Of a stretch of 64,000 nucleotides of DNA, positions 26,991 to 36,577 are shown piece after piece. Both the position numbers and the translations under genes were made by a program. Positions within the stretch are counted from its first letter, which is position 1; every line of letters starts with the position of its first letter. The notes under the pieces were generated by a model. That model searched no databases and had not been told where the DNA came from. It saw nothing but the letters and a program-made list of their open reading frames with translations. This DNA is from Blastococcus sp. PRF04-17 (GTDB taxonomy: Bacteria; Actinomycetota; Actinomycetes; Mycobacteriales; Geodermatophilaceae): NCBI RefSeq assembly GCF_023016265.1, contig NZ_CP095412.1, forward strand, positions 3,968,001 to 4,032,000, written 5' to 3'.

Positions 26991-27020
26991 TGCAAGCAAA
27001 TACAAGCAAATGCAAGAAAA
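26991..27020. repeat. three 10-bp direct repeats in a divergent promoter
   Basis: TGCAAGCAAA, TACAAGCAAA and TGCAAGAAAA lie head to tail with an exact 10-base period, one helical turn. It is by far the most AT-rich stretch in its neighbourhood and sits between the divergent LysM gene and the gene at 27056. It has the form of an operator for a protein that binds direct repeats cooperatively. Confidence 0.65.
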
Positions 27021-27055
27021 CGACAGGATCTACGCTCGCAGGCGGAGGTGGAGCG

Positions 27056-27621
27056 ATGCGGTGGCAGCAGCTGTTCGCCGATCTGCAGGCGCAGTTCGAG
27101 GCCGAGGAGTCATCGGCCGAGCACAGCGAGTCGGCCTCGCGCACCCGCGCCGAGGTCGGTTCGGTCCGATTGGCCGAGCGGCTGCGTGGAGCCATCGGCT
27201 CGTCGGTGACGCTGGGCTGCCGGGGAGCCGGTCAGCTGACCGGGGTGCTGACCGACGTGGGCGTCGACTGGGTGCTGTTGGAGGACGGCGGCCGCGAGGA
27301 CCTGATCGCGATGCGCGCCGTGCGCACCGTGGGCGGTCTGGGCGGCGGACGGCGCTGCCCGAGCCGGCCTCCGCCGTGTGGCACCGCCTGGACCTGCGTC
27401 GAGCGGTACGTGGGCTGGTGCGCGACCGCAGCCCGGTGCAGGTCGTCCTCGACGACGGTGTCGTGCTCGCCGGAACCTTCGACCGGGTGGGGGCCGATTA
27501 CGTGGAGCTGGCCGAGCACCCGACCGACCAGCCGCGCCGGGCGGAGGCGGTGCAGGGCGTGCGGGCGGTGCTGCTCGACGCCGTGGCGCTCGTGCGGACG
27601 GCGCCCCCGGGGCTCAGCTGA
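27056..27621 (+). CDS. hypothetical protein with two small-barrel repeats, frameshifted
   Basis: After an acidic helical start (WQQLFADLQAQFEAEESS) the 188 aa protein shows two similar units. The first is VTLGCRGAGQLTGVLTDVGV with DWVLLEDGG. The second is VQVVLDDGVVLAGTFDRVGA with DYVELAEH. Each looks like a five-strand Sm/Hfq-type barrel. The frame breaks near 27345-27350 and one added base restores it; the length is one short of a multiple of three. The ATG at 27056 has GGAGG upstream. It is convergent with the HTH gene, three bases apart. The function is unknown; an RNA- or protein-binding role is a guess. Confidence 0.7.
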
Positions 27622-27624
27622 GGG

Positions 27625-27879
27625 TCAGCCCGCGGAATTGGGACCGGCGTCGGCGGCTTCGGCGACGGCCGGTTCCTCGGGCAGCGTTCCGGCGCGCGCC
27701 TCGGCGTACTTCTGCTGGATGAAGCGCTCGAGCTCGTCGACCTCCACGCGCCACTGGCCGCGACCGCCGATCTGGATGGCGATCAGTTCCTTGCGGCGCA
27801 CGAGTGCGTAGGCCTGCGACCAGGAGACGTTCAGGATCTCCGCGACGTCGTCGAGGGTCAGGAAGCGGGGCGTGGGCAT
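27625..27879 (-). CDS. small helix-turn-helix (excisionase/MerR-like) DNA-binding protein
   Basis: The 84 aa protein is a winged HTH of the HTH_17/excisionase type: PRFLTLDDVAEILNVSWSQA, YALVRRKELIAIQIGGRGQW and RVEVDELERFIQQKYAE. Residues beyond 60 are acidic and disordered. BldC, a sporulation regulator with a related fold, binds direct repeats, which makes the 26991-27020 repeats a possible target; that link is inference. The ATG at 27879 has GGAGAAG upstream. A GTG/ATG further upstream would add an unlikely leader. Confidence 0.85.
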   Translation of the reverse strand: MPTPRFLTLDDVAEILNVSWSQAYALVRRKELIAIQIGGRGQWRVEVDELERFIQQKYAEARAGTLPEEPAVAEAADAGPNSAG

Positions 27880-28083
27880 TCGGGCTTCTCCGTCCGGTCC
27901 GCGACAGTCTGTCAGCCCGATCGGGGCAACGTGGCGGCCATCCACACCCGAACGTGTGGATGGCGAGTGCGCCCCAATGCACGCCTGACGCATCATCTGC
28001 ATTCGAACCCGTCCTGCTGTGCCGTCCGCGAAGCGACACGCCCTGTCGCCGGCTCAGCCGAGGACGTGCTGGAAGAGGTGAGC

Positions 28084-28863
28084 GTGGCTGTGACCGCCGT
28101 CCGTCCATCGGGCGCCCCGACGGCCGGGCAGGAGGTGCCGGCGAGTCCGGTGCCCCGGCGCGTGCGACCGCCACGCTGGCTGGATCTGCGACTGGGGCTG
28201 GGTGTGCTGCTCGTCCTCGGCTCGGTGCTCCTCGGGGCTCGGGTGGTGAGCGCCGCCGACGCCACCGTTCCCGTCTGGGCCGCGGCCGGCGATCTCGCCC
28301 CGGGCACGGAGCTGACCAGTGCCGACCTGGTCTCCGTCGACGTGCGTCTCGACCGGGCCGCTGAGGCGTACCTCTCGGCCGGCACGCGGCCGGAGGGCCG
28401 GATGCTCTCCCGCGCGGTCCGAGCGGGAGAGCTGCTGCCCCGGACGGCTCTGGAGGAGCCGGACGAGCTGGTGCAGATCGCCCTGCCGGTGCAGGCCGGC
28501 TTCGTCCCGCCCGGTCTCCGGCGGGGTCAGCTCGTCGACGTCTTCGCCGTGGCGGATCCCGCGGCCGGTGCCACCGGCGTGGCCGACGGCAGTGTGCGGA
28601 CGGTCGTGCGCATGGCGCCGGTGCAGGCCATCTCGGGCCGCAGCGAGGGCGTCCTCTCCACCCCCAGCACCACCGTGCAGGTCGTGGTGGCGGTCGCGGC
28701 CGGCGACGCCGCCGGTCTGCTCGCCTCGATCGGCGGTCGGCCGCTGGTCGTGGTGGTCCACGGCTCGGTCGACGTGGGCGCCTCCGACCGGGGTGTCGTC
28801 GGCGACCCGCCCGGGGGCACGGCGGGCGAGGACTCGGCCACCGAGCAGGAACCGGCCGACTGA
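28084..28863 (+). CDS. SAF-domain protein, CpaB/RcpC-like
   Basis: The 259 aa protein has a cytoplasmic Pro-rich start, one transmembrane helix (LGLGVLLVLGSVLLGARVVSA) and an extracytoplasmic SAF domain (VPVWAAAGDLAPGTELTSAD, GELLPRTAL). A further beta domain follows (VQIALPVQAGFVPPGLRRGQ, LVDVFAV), as in the Flp-pilus protein CpaB. The start GTG at 28084 is chosen because GGAAGAGG ends about six bases upstream; GTG at 28078 and 28090 are alternatives. It overlaps the CpaE-like gene by one base. No TadA, TadB or pilin gene is nearby. Confidence 0.8.
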   Translation: MAVTAVRPSGAPTAGQEVPASPVPRRVRPPRWLDLRLGLGVLLVLGSVLLGARVVSAADATVPVWAAAGDLAPGTELTSADLVSVDVRLDRAAEAYLSAGTRPEGRMLSRAVRAGELLPRTALEEPDELVQIALPVQAGFVPPGLRRGQLVDVFAVADPAAGATGVADGSVRTVVRMAPVQAISGRSEGVLSTPSTTVQVVVAVAAGDAAGLLASIGGRPLVVVVHGSVDVGASDRGVVGDPPGGTAGEDSATEQEPAD

Positions 28864-30155
28864 TGGCGCTGCAGGTCTTCACCGCGGTCACCGGGGCGGC
28901 CTGGGAGTCCGAGCTGGTCGGCGCCCTCGACCGCGCCGACCACGGCGTGACCGTCGTGCGTCGCTGTGTCGACGTCTCCGAATTGCTGGCGGTGGCCGCC
29001 ACAGGGACCGGTCAGGCGGCGCTGCTGTCCGCCGAGCTCCGCCGGCTCGACAGCGACGCGATCGCCCGCCTGGAGGCCGCCGGCGTGGCCGTCGTCGGTC
29101 TGGTGGAGCCGGGCGACGAGCGGGCCGCCGACCGGCTCCGGCAGCTCGGGGTCGTGCGCGTGCTGCCCGCCGACGCCGAGCCCGACGAGATCGCCGCCGC
29201 GCTGCGTGATGCGGTCGTCGGGACGACGTCGGCCGGCCGGGACGTCGCCGACACCCGGTCGGCCCTCCCGGTGCTCGGTGCTCCCCAGCAGCCGGAGGAC
29301 CGACCCGCCGGACGGGGCCGAGTGGTCGCCGTGTGGGGCCCGACGGGAGCGCCGGGTCGCACCACGGTCGCGGTCGGGTTGGCCGACGAGATGGCCCGGC
29401 TCGGCGTCTCCTCCATCCTGGTCGACGCCGACGTGTACGGGGGCGTGATCGCCCAGATGCTGGGTCTGCTCGACGAGTCCCCGGGGCTGGCCGGCGCCGC
29501 CCGGCTGGCGGCCGGCGGTCAGCTCGACGGGGCGGGACTGGTGCGTCTGGCCTGGGCGGTGCGTCCCCATCTGCGGGTGCTGACCGGTCTGTCGCGGGCC
29601 GACCGCTGGCCGGAACTGCGACCGCGCGCGGTCGAGGCGGTGCTCGAGGAGACCCGCCGGCTCGCCGAGGTCACCGTCGTCGACTGCTCGTTCAGCGTGG
29701 AGGACGACGAGGAGTTGTCGTTCGACACGGCGGCACCTCGACGCAACGGGGTCACCCTGGCGGTCCTGGAGGCTGCAAACACCGTGCTCTGCGTCAGCGG
29801 GGCAGACCCCGTGGCCCTGCAGCGCAGCATCCGCGCGCTCGGGGAGCTGCGCGACGTCCTCCCCGGGGTCGAGCCCCTCCTGGTGGTGAACCAGGTGCGA
29901 CGAGGTCCGGTGCCCGGAGACGCCCGCCGCGAGATCGGCGACGCGCTCGAGCGCTTCGCCGGCCACGGCGTCGGCTGCTTCCTGCCCGCCGACCGTCGCG
30001 CGACAGACGCCGCGCTGGCCTCCGGCCGCACCCTGGCCGAGGCAGCGCCGTCGTCGCCGCTGCGACTGGCACTGCGGTCGCTCGCGGCCGAGGTCGCCGA
30101 GGTGAGCGAGCCGCCACGCCGCCGTGGCGTCCGTCGGGACCGCAGGGCCGGCTGA
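28863..30155 (+). CDS. CpaE-like MinD/ParA-family ATPase
   Basis: Residues 1-130 look like a degenerate receiver domain (VTVVRRCVDVSELLAVAATG). A MinD-type ATPase follows with VVAVWGPTGAPGRTTVAVGL as P-loop. In this loop the usual deviant Walker A lysines are replaced, leaving Arg in GRTT. Other motifs are SSILVDADVYGGVIAQMLG and VTVVDCSFSVEDDEE. CpaE localises Flp-pilus assembly machines in other bacteria. Here it is coupled to the CpaB-like gene, but the rest of a tad locus is absent. 430 aa, ATG start. Confidence 0.82.
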   Translation: MALQVFTAVTGAAWESELVGALDRADHGVTVVRRCVDVSELLAVAATGTGQAALLSAELRRLDSDAIARLEAAGVAVVGLVEPGDERAADRLRQLGVVRVLPADAEPDEIAAALRDAVVGTTSAGRDVADTRSALPVLGAPQQPEDRPAGRGRVVAVWGPTGAPGRTTVAVGLADEMARLGVSSILVDADVYGGVIAQMLGLLDESPGLAGAARLAAGGQLDGAGLVRLAWAVRPHLRVLTGLSRADRWPELRPRAVEAVLEETRRLAEVTVVDCSFSVEDDEELSFDTAAPRRNGVTLAVLEAANTVLCVSGADPVALQRSIRALGELRDVLPGVEPLLVVNQVRRGPVPGDARREIGDALERFAGHGVGCFLPADRRATDAALASGRTLAEAAPSSPLRLALRSLAAEVAEVSEPPRRRGVRRDRRAG

Positions 30156-30232
30156 CGACCCGGCTCCGCGGGGTGCGGGGCTGGTCCGCGCCGTAGCGTG
30201 AGCACCACCCACAGTCGATCCCGAGGAGACCG

Positions 30233-31612
30233 ATGGTCGAGCGGCTCAACCGGCTGGACGCGTCGTTCCTGTACCTCGAGGAGGCCGACACGCCCATGCA
30301 CGTGGGCGGGGTGCTGATCCTGGAGGCGCCCGCCGGTGGGATCGAAGCCCTCGCCGACCTGGTGGAGGCGCGCTTGGCGCTGGTGCCGCGGTACCGCCAG
30401 CGGGTCGCCGAGGTGCCCGGTCACCTGGCCAACCCCGTGTGGGTGGACGACCCGGACTTCGACATCGCCTACCACCTCCGGCGGTCGGGTCTGCCGCGTC
30501 CGGGCAACGAGGGACAGCTGCTGGACCTGGTCTCCCGGCTGACGTCCCGTCCGCTGGACCGCACCCGCCCGTTGTGGGAGGCCTACCTGGTCGACGGTCT
30601 CGCGGACGGCCGGGTCGCGGTGATCACCAAGACCCATCCCGCGCTGGTCGACGGGCTCAGCGCCATCGACATCGGTCAGGTGCTGCTCGACGTCGAGCCG
30701 GACGCGCCGGCGCCGGAGCCGGTGGAGTGGCGCCCTCGCCGGCCGCCCACGGGCGCCGAGCTGGTGTGGCAGGCCCTCGACGAGTACGTCCGGCGGCCCT
30801 CTGCGGTGGTCGACACGGCCCGCGACGTGGTGACCGACGTCCGCTCGACCGCCGCCCGGGTGAGCGGCGTGGCCGGCGGGCTGTTGCGCACGGCCCGCAA
30901 GACCCTGCTCGCCGCGCCGCACAGCCCGCTCAATGCCCCCGTCGGTCGTCAGCGTCGGGTCTCGGTCGCCCGAGCGGATCTCGACGACGTCAAGGAGGTC
31001 CGCAAGGCGCACGGCGGCACGGTCAACGACGTGTTGCTGACGGTGGTCACGGGGGCGTTGCGCGAATGGCTCCTGTCCCGGGGCGAGCCGGTCGTCGGGG
31101 GCACGGCGATCCGTGCGCTGGTGCCGGTGTCCATGCAGGACGAGGAGGCGGTCGCGGGGAACAGGGTCTCCTCCTACCTCGTCGACCTGCCGGTGGGGGA
31201 GCCGAACCCCCGCGTCCGGCTGACGCGCCTGAGCTACGCCATGCGCGGCATCGCCCAGCACGGGCAGTCGGTGGGCGCTGACAGCCTCATCGCGCTCACC
31301 GGCTTCGCGCCGCCGACCCTGCACGCTCTGGGCGCCCGGGCGGCCCGCGGGCTGTCCCGCCGGCTGTTCAACCTCGTGGTGACCAACGTGCCGGGCCCGC
31401 AGCTGCCGCTGTACGCGGCCGGCAGCCGGATGCTGGAAGTCTTCCCGGTCGTGCCCCTGGCCCGTGGCCAGGGTCTCTCGATCGGGATGACCAGCTACGA
31501 CGGCCGGGTCTTCTTCGGGCTGAACGCCGAGCGGGACAGCGTCGGGGACGTCGACGTCCTGGCCGATCTGATCGAGCAGGAGGTCGCCGAGCTGGTGGAG
31601 TCGGCGGGCTGA
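30233..31612 (+). CDS. wax ester synthase / diacylglycerol acyltransferase family
   Basis: The 459 aa protein belongs to the bacterial WS/DGAT family that makes wax esters and triacylglycerol. It has the N-terminal LNRLDASFLYLEEADTPMHVGG, the active-site region, VNDVLLTVVTGALREWL, NRVSSYLVDLPVG and the C-terminal VTNVPGPQLPLY. The catalytic HHxxxDG reads HPALVDG here, so the second histidine, the presumed general base, is proline. Activity is therefore in doubt. The ATG at 30233 has GAGGAGA upstream. Its place near secA matches tgs3 (Rv3234c). Confidence 0.9.
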   Translation: MVERLNRLDASFLYLEEADTPMHVGGVLILEAPAGGIEALADLVEARLALVPRYRQRVAEVPGHLANPVWVDDPDFDIAYHLRRSGLPRPGNEGQLLDLVSRLTSRPLDRTRPLWEAYLVDGLADGRVAVITKTHPALVDGLSAIDIGQVLLDVEPDAPAPEPVEWRPRRPPTGAELVWQALDEYVRRPSAVVDTARDVVTDVRSTAARVSGVAGGLLRTARKTLLAAPHSPLNAPVGRQRRVSVARADLDDVKEVRKAHGGTVNDVLLTVVTGALREWLLSRGEPVVGGTAIRALVPVSMQDEEAVAGNRVSSYLVDLPVGEPNPRVRLTRLSYAMRGIAQHGQSVGADSLIALTGFAPPTLHALGARAARGLSRRLFNLVVTNVPGPQLPLYAAGSRMLEVFPVVPLARGQGLSIGMTSYDGRVFFGLNAERDSVGDVDVLADLIEQEVAELVESAG

Positions 31613-31663
31613 TCCCCGGATGCGCGTTACGGTCGCTCTTCATCGACGAAGGGAGCCGGCCGG

Positions 31664-32176
31664 GTGCGGATCTACCTGCCTGCCACCACGACGGTCCTGC
31701 GGGCGCTCGTGGACGACGGTGCGCTGCCGGGGCCGCACACGGCCTTCGCCGTGACGCGGGAGCTCCGGCAGTTCTACGAGCTCAGCGACGCCGACGCCGA
31801 CACCGAGGAGCTGGAGTACGCGGCGATGGTCGGCGCAGCCCGCGCCAGCCTGCGGCTGATCGACATCGACCCGACGGCGGCGCGGCGGCGGGTCGTGCTG
31901 GCCGTCGACGTGCCCGACGCGTCGGTCACGCCGGTGGACGGTCCCGACACCGACCGTGGCGCGGTCCGCGTCGGCTCGGACATCGGACTCCCGGACGTCG
32001 CCAGCGCCCACATCGACGACGCGGAGGCCGAGGACGACGTGCGCGCAGCCGTGAACGTGGTGCTCGAGGCCGATCTCGGCAGCGAGGACGCCCAGTTCGT
32101 GGTGGACCAGGCGGAGGGTCACGAGCTGGGCTGGTACGCGCGGCAGGAGATCGGACCGGCGCTCGAACTCCTCTGA
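31664..32176 (+). CDS. DUF6912 family protein (Rv3231c-like)
   Basis: The 170 aa soluble protein starts VRIYLPATTTVLRALVDDGALPG and holds AYAVTRELRE-like text (AFAVTRELRQFYELSDADAD) typical of the family; its C-terminus [16 protein letters not shown] is also conserved. Function is unknown. GTG start at 31664, with GAAGGGAG upstream and a TACGGT box near 31627. The 3' end overlaps the convergent EssC-like gene by 58 bases. Confidence 0.78.
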   Translation: MRIYLPATTTVLRALVDDGALPGPHTAFAVTRELRQFYELSDADADTEELEYAAMVGAARASLRLIDIDPTAARRRVVLAVDVPDASVTPVDGPDTDRGAVRVGSDIGLPDVASAHIDDAEAEDDVRAAVNVVLEADLGSEDAQFVVDQAEGHELGWYARQEIGPALELL

Positions 32177-35100
32177 GGTTCGTCCGTGCCGAGGCGCTGG
32201 ACGGCCTGCCGTGGCCCCTCGGGTCGCGGCAGGTGGATCTCGTGCCGTCGGGCGACCTGCACCCGGTCGACGGCGGCTCCGGTCACCAGCCAGCCGGAGC
32301 CCGGGCGGACGGGGAGCGGCGTCCGCGGCAGCCGCACGCCGAGCAGGTCGGCGTCCCCGGGGCCGGGGCAGAGCAGCAGACCGGAGCGCGCCCGACGGAG
32401 TGTCGCGATCGGTCCCTGGTAGTGCGCCGAGAAGGAGCTGGCGCTGCCGGCGGCGAGCAGGACGACCCCGTCGGCCGCTCCCAGGGCCGGCAGACGGTTG
32501 AGGGCGGGCCACTCGGCCGGGGTCCCGACGTCGTCGGCGACCACGACCGCCGGCCGACCGGCGGTGCGGCGCAGCCAGTCGGCGACGCCCTGCTCGTCGG
32601 CCGGTCCGAGCCAGACGGCGTCCTGGGCCGCCCGTCCCTCGCGGCGGACCGGCGGCACGCCGATGCGCAGGATCGCCGCACCGCAGGCGCGCAGATGGTG
32701 GGCGAAGGCGTCCAGTGCCGCCGATCGGCCGCTACCCGACGGTCCGGTGACCAACAGGCCGCCGGCCCGTGCCAGCTCCACGATCGACGGCGCGCCGTCG
32801 TCCCCGCCGGGGCCGACCGGCAGCGGGAGCGTTCCGTCCACCGTGGCGGTGCCGCCCCCGGCACGGTGAGCACGGGCTCGGGCGGCAGCTCGGCGATGCG
32901 CAGCGGCGGAGGGCTCGACACCGGACCGCCGCGCGCCTCGGTGAGGGGGCGGGGCAGCGTCAGCTGGCACTCCGTCGCCTCCTCACCCAGCAGCGCGCGG
33001 CCCGGGGGGCGGTGCGAGGGAACGGCTCGGGCAGGAACGCCGGCCATGGCGTAGTCGGCGCGATCGGGCAACGGCAGTACGAGACGCTGGCGGGCGAGCG
33101 CCGCCAGCCGGCCACCCGGAACGGCACGGTCAGCGGTGATCACACACGTCAGGCCGGCGGCTGCGCCGTCGCGGGCCAGCCTGAGGAGGGCGGTCGAGCC
33201 ACGTCCCGGATCGTGCTCGTCGAGCAGCGCGCTGAACGCCTCGAGGCCGTCGACGAGCAGCAGGATCCGGGGTGCCGGCCGATCGTGCGGACCGGCGCGT
33301 CGGGCGGCCACCTCGGTGGCGAGGCGGTCCACGAGTCGGACGGCGCGGAGCGCGTCCTCCCCGCCCACCGCGGTGCCGGTGTGCGGCAGGCCCGCGGCGT
33401 CGGCGGCGAGGGAACCCCCGCCTGACTCGAGCACGTGCACGTGCAGCTCGTCCGGGTCCAGGCGGTGCACCGCCTCCCCGAGGACGGTGCGCAGGAGCGT
33501 GGTCCGCCCGCTGCGGGCGCCGCCCACCGCCAGCCAGGCGCCGCCCTCGGCCAGGTCGACGGTCAAGGGCTCCTGGAGCTGCCGGTCCGGTCGGTCCACC
33601 AGCCCGATCACCAGCGCCGTCTGCGCTCGGCCGTCGTCCAGTGGGCTCGCCCGGTCAGGGGAAGGGGCCGGGACGATCCGGTCGGGCAACGGCGGTCGCC
33701 ACGGCCGGTGCGGAGGCGCGATGCCGGACTCCCGCACGCGACCGATGAGAGCTTCCCGGGCCCGCGACAGGTCGTTCTGCCGGTCCCGCGCCGAAGAGGG
33801 GGTGATCGGGGCTGCGAGCAGGGGCCACGACCAGCGTCGGACCTCCGGGACCGCCTCACCGGAGCGCTGCGGGGCCGTGGCCACCCGCGCCACCTGCACC
33901 AGGGTCGGTGCCCCGCTGCCCGAGCGGAGGAACGCGCGGCCGGGCACGTCGACCGGCAGATGAGCGGCTGACGTGGTCCCCAGCACGTCGCGAGAGTCCG
34001 ACTCGTCGGTGGTGCGCAGGCAGATCCGCAGTGTGCAGTTGGCCCGGATCTCGGGGGACACCACGCCGCCCGGCCGTTGGGTGGCGAGCACCAGGTGCAC
34101 GCCGAGCGACCGGCCCCGCTGGGCGATGCCGACGAGGCCGGGCACGAACGCGGGCAGTTCCTCGGCGAGGGTGGCGAACTCGTCGACGACGATGACCAGC
34201 CGGGCCAGTTCCACCTCTTCCGGGAGCGCGGCGATGTCGGCCACCGCGTGCCGGGCCAGCACCGCCTCACGGCGCGAGAGTTCGGCCGAGAGGGAGCGCA
34301 GCGCCCGCTGGGTGGTCTGACCGTCGAGGTCGGTCACCAAACCGACCGTGTGCGGGAGGTCCGCCGCTTCGGCGAACGCGGCGCCCCCTTGTAGTCGACC
34401 AGCAGGAAGGAGCACCGGCTGGGCGGATGGTTCATCGCCAGACCCGTGATGAGCGTCTGGAGCAGCTCCGACTTGCCCGATCCGGTGGTGCCGGCGACGA
34501 GCGCGTGCGGCCCCTGCCGGACGAGGTCGAGTTGCACCGGACCCTGCGCCGAGCGGCCGAGGGCGGCGACCAGTCGGTCCCGCCCGTGCGACCACGCACC
34601 GGTCAGTCGGCCGGTGTCGTCGAGGCGCAGGCCACCTGCGGGGAGATCCAGCAGCCGCACCGCCGACGGCAAGCCGCCACCCGAGCCTGCCGGCACCAGC
34701 CCGGCCAGATCCCGGGCCAGGTCCGCGGCCACCGCCAGGGGCATGCGGTCCACGGTCACCCCTGGCCGGTCCGGCGTCCCTTGGACGCCGAGCACCGCCT
34801 GGTCCCCCGTCTCCCCCTGCAGGCAGAGGACCGCGTCGAGGGGGACCGGCAGGTCCTCGGGGGTGTCGGCCAACGTCAGGACCACGACGCCGGCATCCCG
34901 GCCCGAGCGCAGGACGGCGACCAGTTCGGGAGGGAGGGCGCGGTCGACGAGCACGAGGAGACGGCCCCGAGACGGACCGGCTGCGCGTGGCGGATCGGCG
35001 GATGCGGCCCGCCGGAGTGCGACGAGGTCGGTCAGCCACGCGTGCAGCGCCTCGTCAGGGCCGTCCGCAGCACCCGGCTGGACGCGAACGGCGTGCGGAC

Positions 35101-36451
35101 CAAGGTGCGGAAGCCATCGCACCCACGCCCAGTCGGGTAGGCGGGCAGGGTCGGTGAGGAGCGCCAGGTCGACGTCCCCCGGCGCGTGCAGCACCGCGAG
35201 CTGCGCGAGCACCGTCGTCACCGCGCCGAGCGCCCGTGCCCGGGGACCGGCAACGGCGAGGCCGCCGTGGGCGGCGAGGTCGACCACGACCGGCAGGGAT
35301 GCCGCGGTCTCCTGCGCCCGGGAGCCGTCCGCCTGCCGGCGGACCACGCGGGTCGTCCCCGGCCCCGAGCCCACGCGCGCCGACAGCGTCTCGGACCCGC
35401 GGGCGGACCGGGTCCAGAGCAGATGGGTACGGCGACGGGCGGCCGTCGCCACCGTCGCCGGATCGGGGTGAGTCGTCTCGATCGCCCGTCGGTCGGCCCG
35501 AACCGCCTCGGCGACGCGTGCTTCCGCCGAGGCCAGCTCCGCGGCGTGGGTCGCGGCCTCCCGCTGCCCGGCGCGGCGGCCGGACCAGCGTTCCGACAGC
35601 CAGGTCCCCACGCCCACGACAGGGCTGAGCAGAGCGAAGAACAGGAAGGTGGGAGTGGCCAGGAGCCACGCCATCAGGCCGCCGGCGACCGCCGGCAGCA
35701 GGATCGCCACCCACGCGAGGCGCCGACGTGGCGGCGCAGAGGGCGGCCCGGGGATGGCCACCTCGACCTCACCGTCGGGGGCGGTCAACCGTGGTGTGGG
35801 CCGCAGCCGCAGACGCCCTCCGGGTGCCGGCTCCAGCGCTGCCGGTGAGCCGGCCGGCCCGGTGACCCTCAGCGAACTGGCACCGATGCGCAGCACCGCG
35901 TCGGCCGGCCACACCGCCGGGACGCGGCCGAGGTCGACGCCGTCGAGCCGGCTGCCGTTGGTCGAGCCCTGGTCCGCCACGGTGATGGCGCCGTTGCCGA
36001 CCTCGACGACCGCGTGGCGCCGGGACACATCGGGGTCGTCGATGCGCACGGCGACGTCGCCCGCGCGGCCGACCTCGTGCCGCCCCAGGGCCAGGGGGTG
36101 GGTGTGCCCGGCCGCCGGACCGCCCACGACCTGCAGCTCCAGCGGACTCGAGTGGTTGTTCGCGGCAGTGGGTGCCGGGCCGTCGCAGCCCAGCACGGCG
36201 CCGTGCCCCAGGTGCGGCGATGTCAGGCGCAGGTCGCCGGCCAGCCGGACCGGCCCTTTCCACAGAGCTGTCACCGTCGACCCCGTCACCCTGCTCAGTG
36301 CGGGCAGCACGGCCTCGACGGTGTCCACGTCCGCAGCCGTCACCTCGACGTCCACGGCCGCTCCGTCGCACCACAGCGTCCAGCACCGTGCAGCTCTGGC
36401 CGTCGGAGCCCCGGGGGTGTCGATCACCGCGAGATCGTGACCGAGATCCAC
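32119..36451 (-). CDS. FHA-domain FtsK/SpoIIIE ATPase, EssC-like T7SS motor, with two frameshifts
   Basis: Reassembled across two breaks it is about 1444 aa, close to Firmicute EssC. Residues 1-100 form an N-terminal beta domain. An FHA domain at about 105-190 has [20 protein letters not shown] and [10 protein letters not shown]. Two membrane helices follow at 250-300. The first FtsK ATPase has an intact Walker [11 protein letters not shown] and Walker [15 protein letters not shown]. The second ([10 protein letters not shown]) and third ([10 protein letters not shown]) P-loops have Arg in place of Lys. The frame breaks at C runs 34384-34388 and 32855-32859, each one base short of six. The first restores the family motif VDYKGGAAF. 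GTG start. Confidence 0.85.
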
Positions 36452-36577
36452 CGCGCCGGGGTGGGCCGGGCCGCAACCTGTGGACAGGGCCGGGCCCTGT
36501 GGACGGCGGGCGACGCGGTGCCGGCGGTCGGCCTAGCGTTCGCCGGGACCGGGAGGGACCCGGACCGAGGAGGACCC

